A stretch of DNA of 64,000 bases from Sipunculus nudus (taxonomy: Eukaryota > Annelida > Sipuncula > Golfingiida > Sipunculidae). Below are positions 63,784 to 64,000 of the stretch, piece after piece (the first letter of the stretch is position 1; each line of letters opens with the position of its first letter). The notes under the pieces are model-generated. The model was not told where the DNA came from, made no database searches, and saw only the letters and a list, made by a program, of their open reading frames with translations. The position numbers and the translations under genes are program-made. Location: positions 91,906,723-91,970,722 of the forward strand of contig CM049309.1 in assembly GCA_026874595.1 (NCBI GenBank), written 5' to 3'.

Positions 63784-64000
63784 ATATGGGGGTGATGGTG
63801 TGTGCGTGTGTGTGTCATATATGTGTGTATAAGTCTGAGGAGGATCCAAAGATCACCGTCTGTTAATCAGTCATTAGTGCTACGCTCAAGCACCATCTGC
63901 TAAATACACCATATGGCGATATTTAGACAACTTAAGAAGTTTGTGCTTGATCAGTTTACACAGTTAATTAACAGCTTAGGAAAGCTTCCTTGTAGGATGG
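61739..64000. other. 3' flank of the SLC5 gene
   Basis: It contains 3' UTR sequence, TA runs at about 61804-61852 and 63718-63780, and otherwise AT-rich sequence with no recognised gene up to the window end. Confidence 0.55.
62095..62100 (+). terminator. candidate polyadenylation signal of the SLC5 gene
   Basis: AATAAA about 445 bases after the stop codon, with no nearer canonical hexamer noticed. The assignment is positional only. Confidence 0.4.

Overview
The window reads as animal nuclear DNA: AT-rich, with split genes using GT-AG introns, long dinucleotide tracts, many minisatellites, and SINE-, TIR- and Helitron-like repeats. Protein and repeat style suggest a marine lophotrochozoan, most likely a mollusc; this taxonomic call is an inference. 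Two multi-exon genes are well supported. Both lie on the + strand and both assemble with consistent intron phases to a clean stop.

Layout. 1-8824: intergenic, with several tandem arrays and no convincing gene. 8825-20565: an 11-exon matrix metalloproteinase gene of 569 codons, with a TATA box at 8825. It has a signal peptide, cysteine switch, furin site, zinc-binding catalytic site, hinge, hemopexin domain and a hydrophobic C-terminal tail typical of a GPI-anchored, membrane-type MMP. Intron 2 carries a 930-bp fold-back element with 323-bp arms. 20566-33390: intergenic, repeat-rich, with a decayed SLC5-like exon at 27148-27264, a Helitron-like element at 30034-30985, and a SINE-like head whose body has expanded into a 62-bp minisatellite (31862-32975). 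33398-62100: a 16-exon sodium/monocarboxylate-type transporter of the SLC5 (SMCT) family, 630 or 626 codons. It has two alternative first coding exons, 1a at 33558 and 1b at 40757. Intron 1 is filled with minisatellites. Intron 5 holds a 1,841-bp TIR element with a perfect 8-bp target duplication, palindromic subterminal repeats and a gutted non-LTR retrotransposon ORF. After 61652: 3' flank with AT repeats.

The two genes have no evident functional link: one is a secreted or membrane-tethered matrix protease, the other a plasma-membrane symporter. The most notable structural themes are the duplicated first exon of the transporter, tandem arrays that start at or contain exon edges (exon 2 donor, exon 7 donor, terminal exon stop codon, MMP exon 3 donor), and the composite TIR/retroelement in intron 5. 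All calls come from reading the sequence; no database search was possible.
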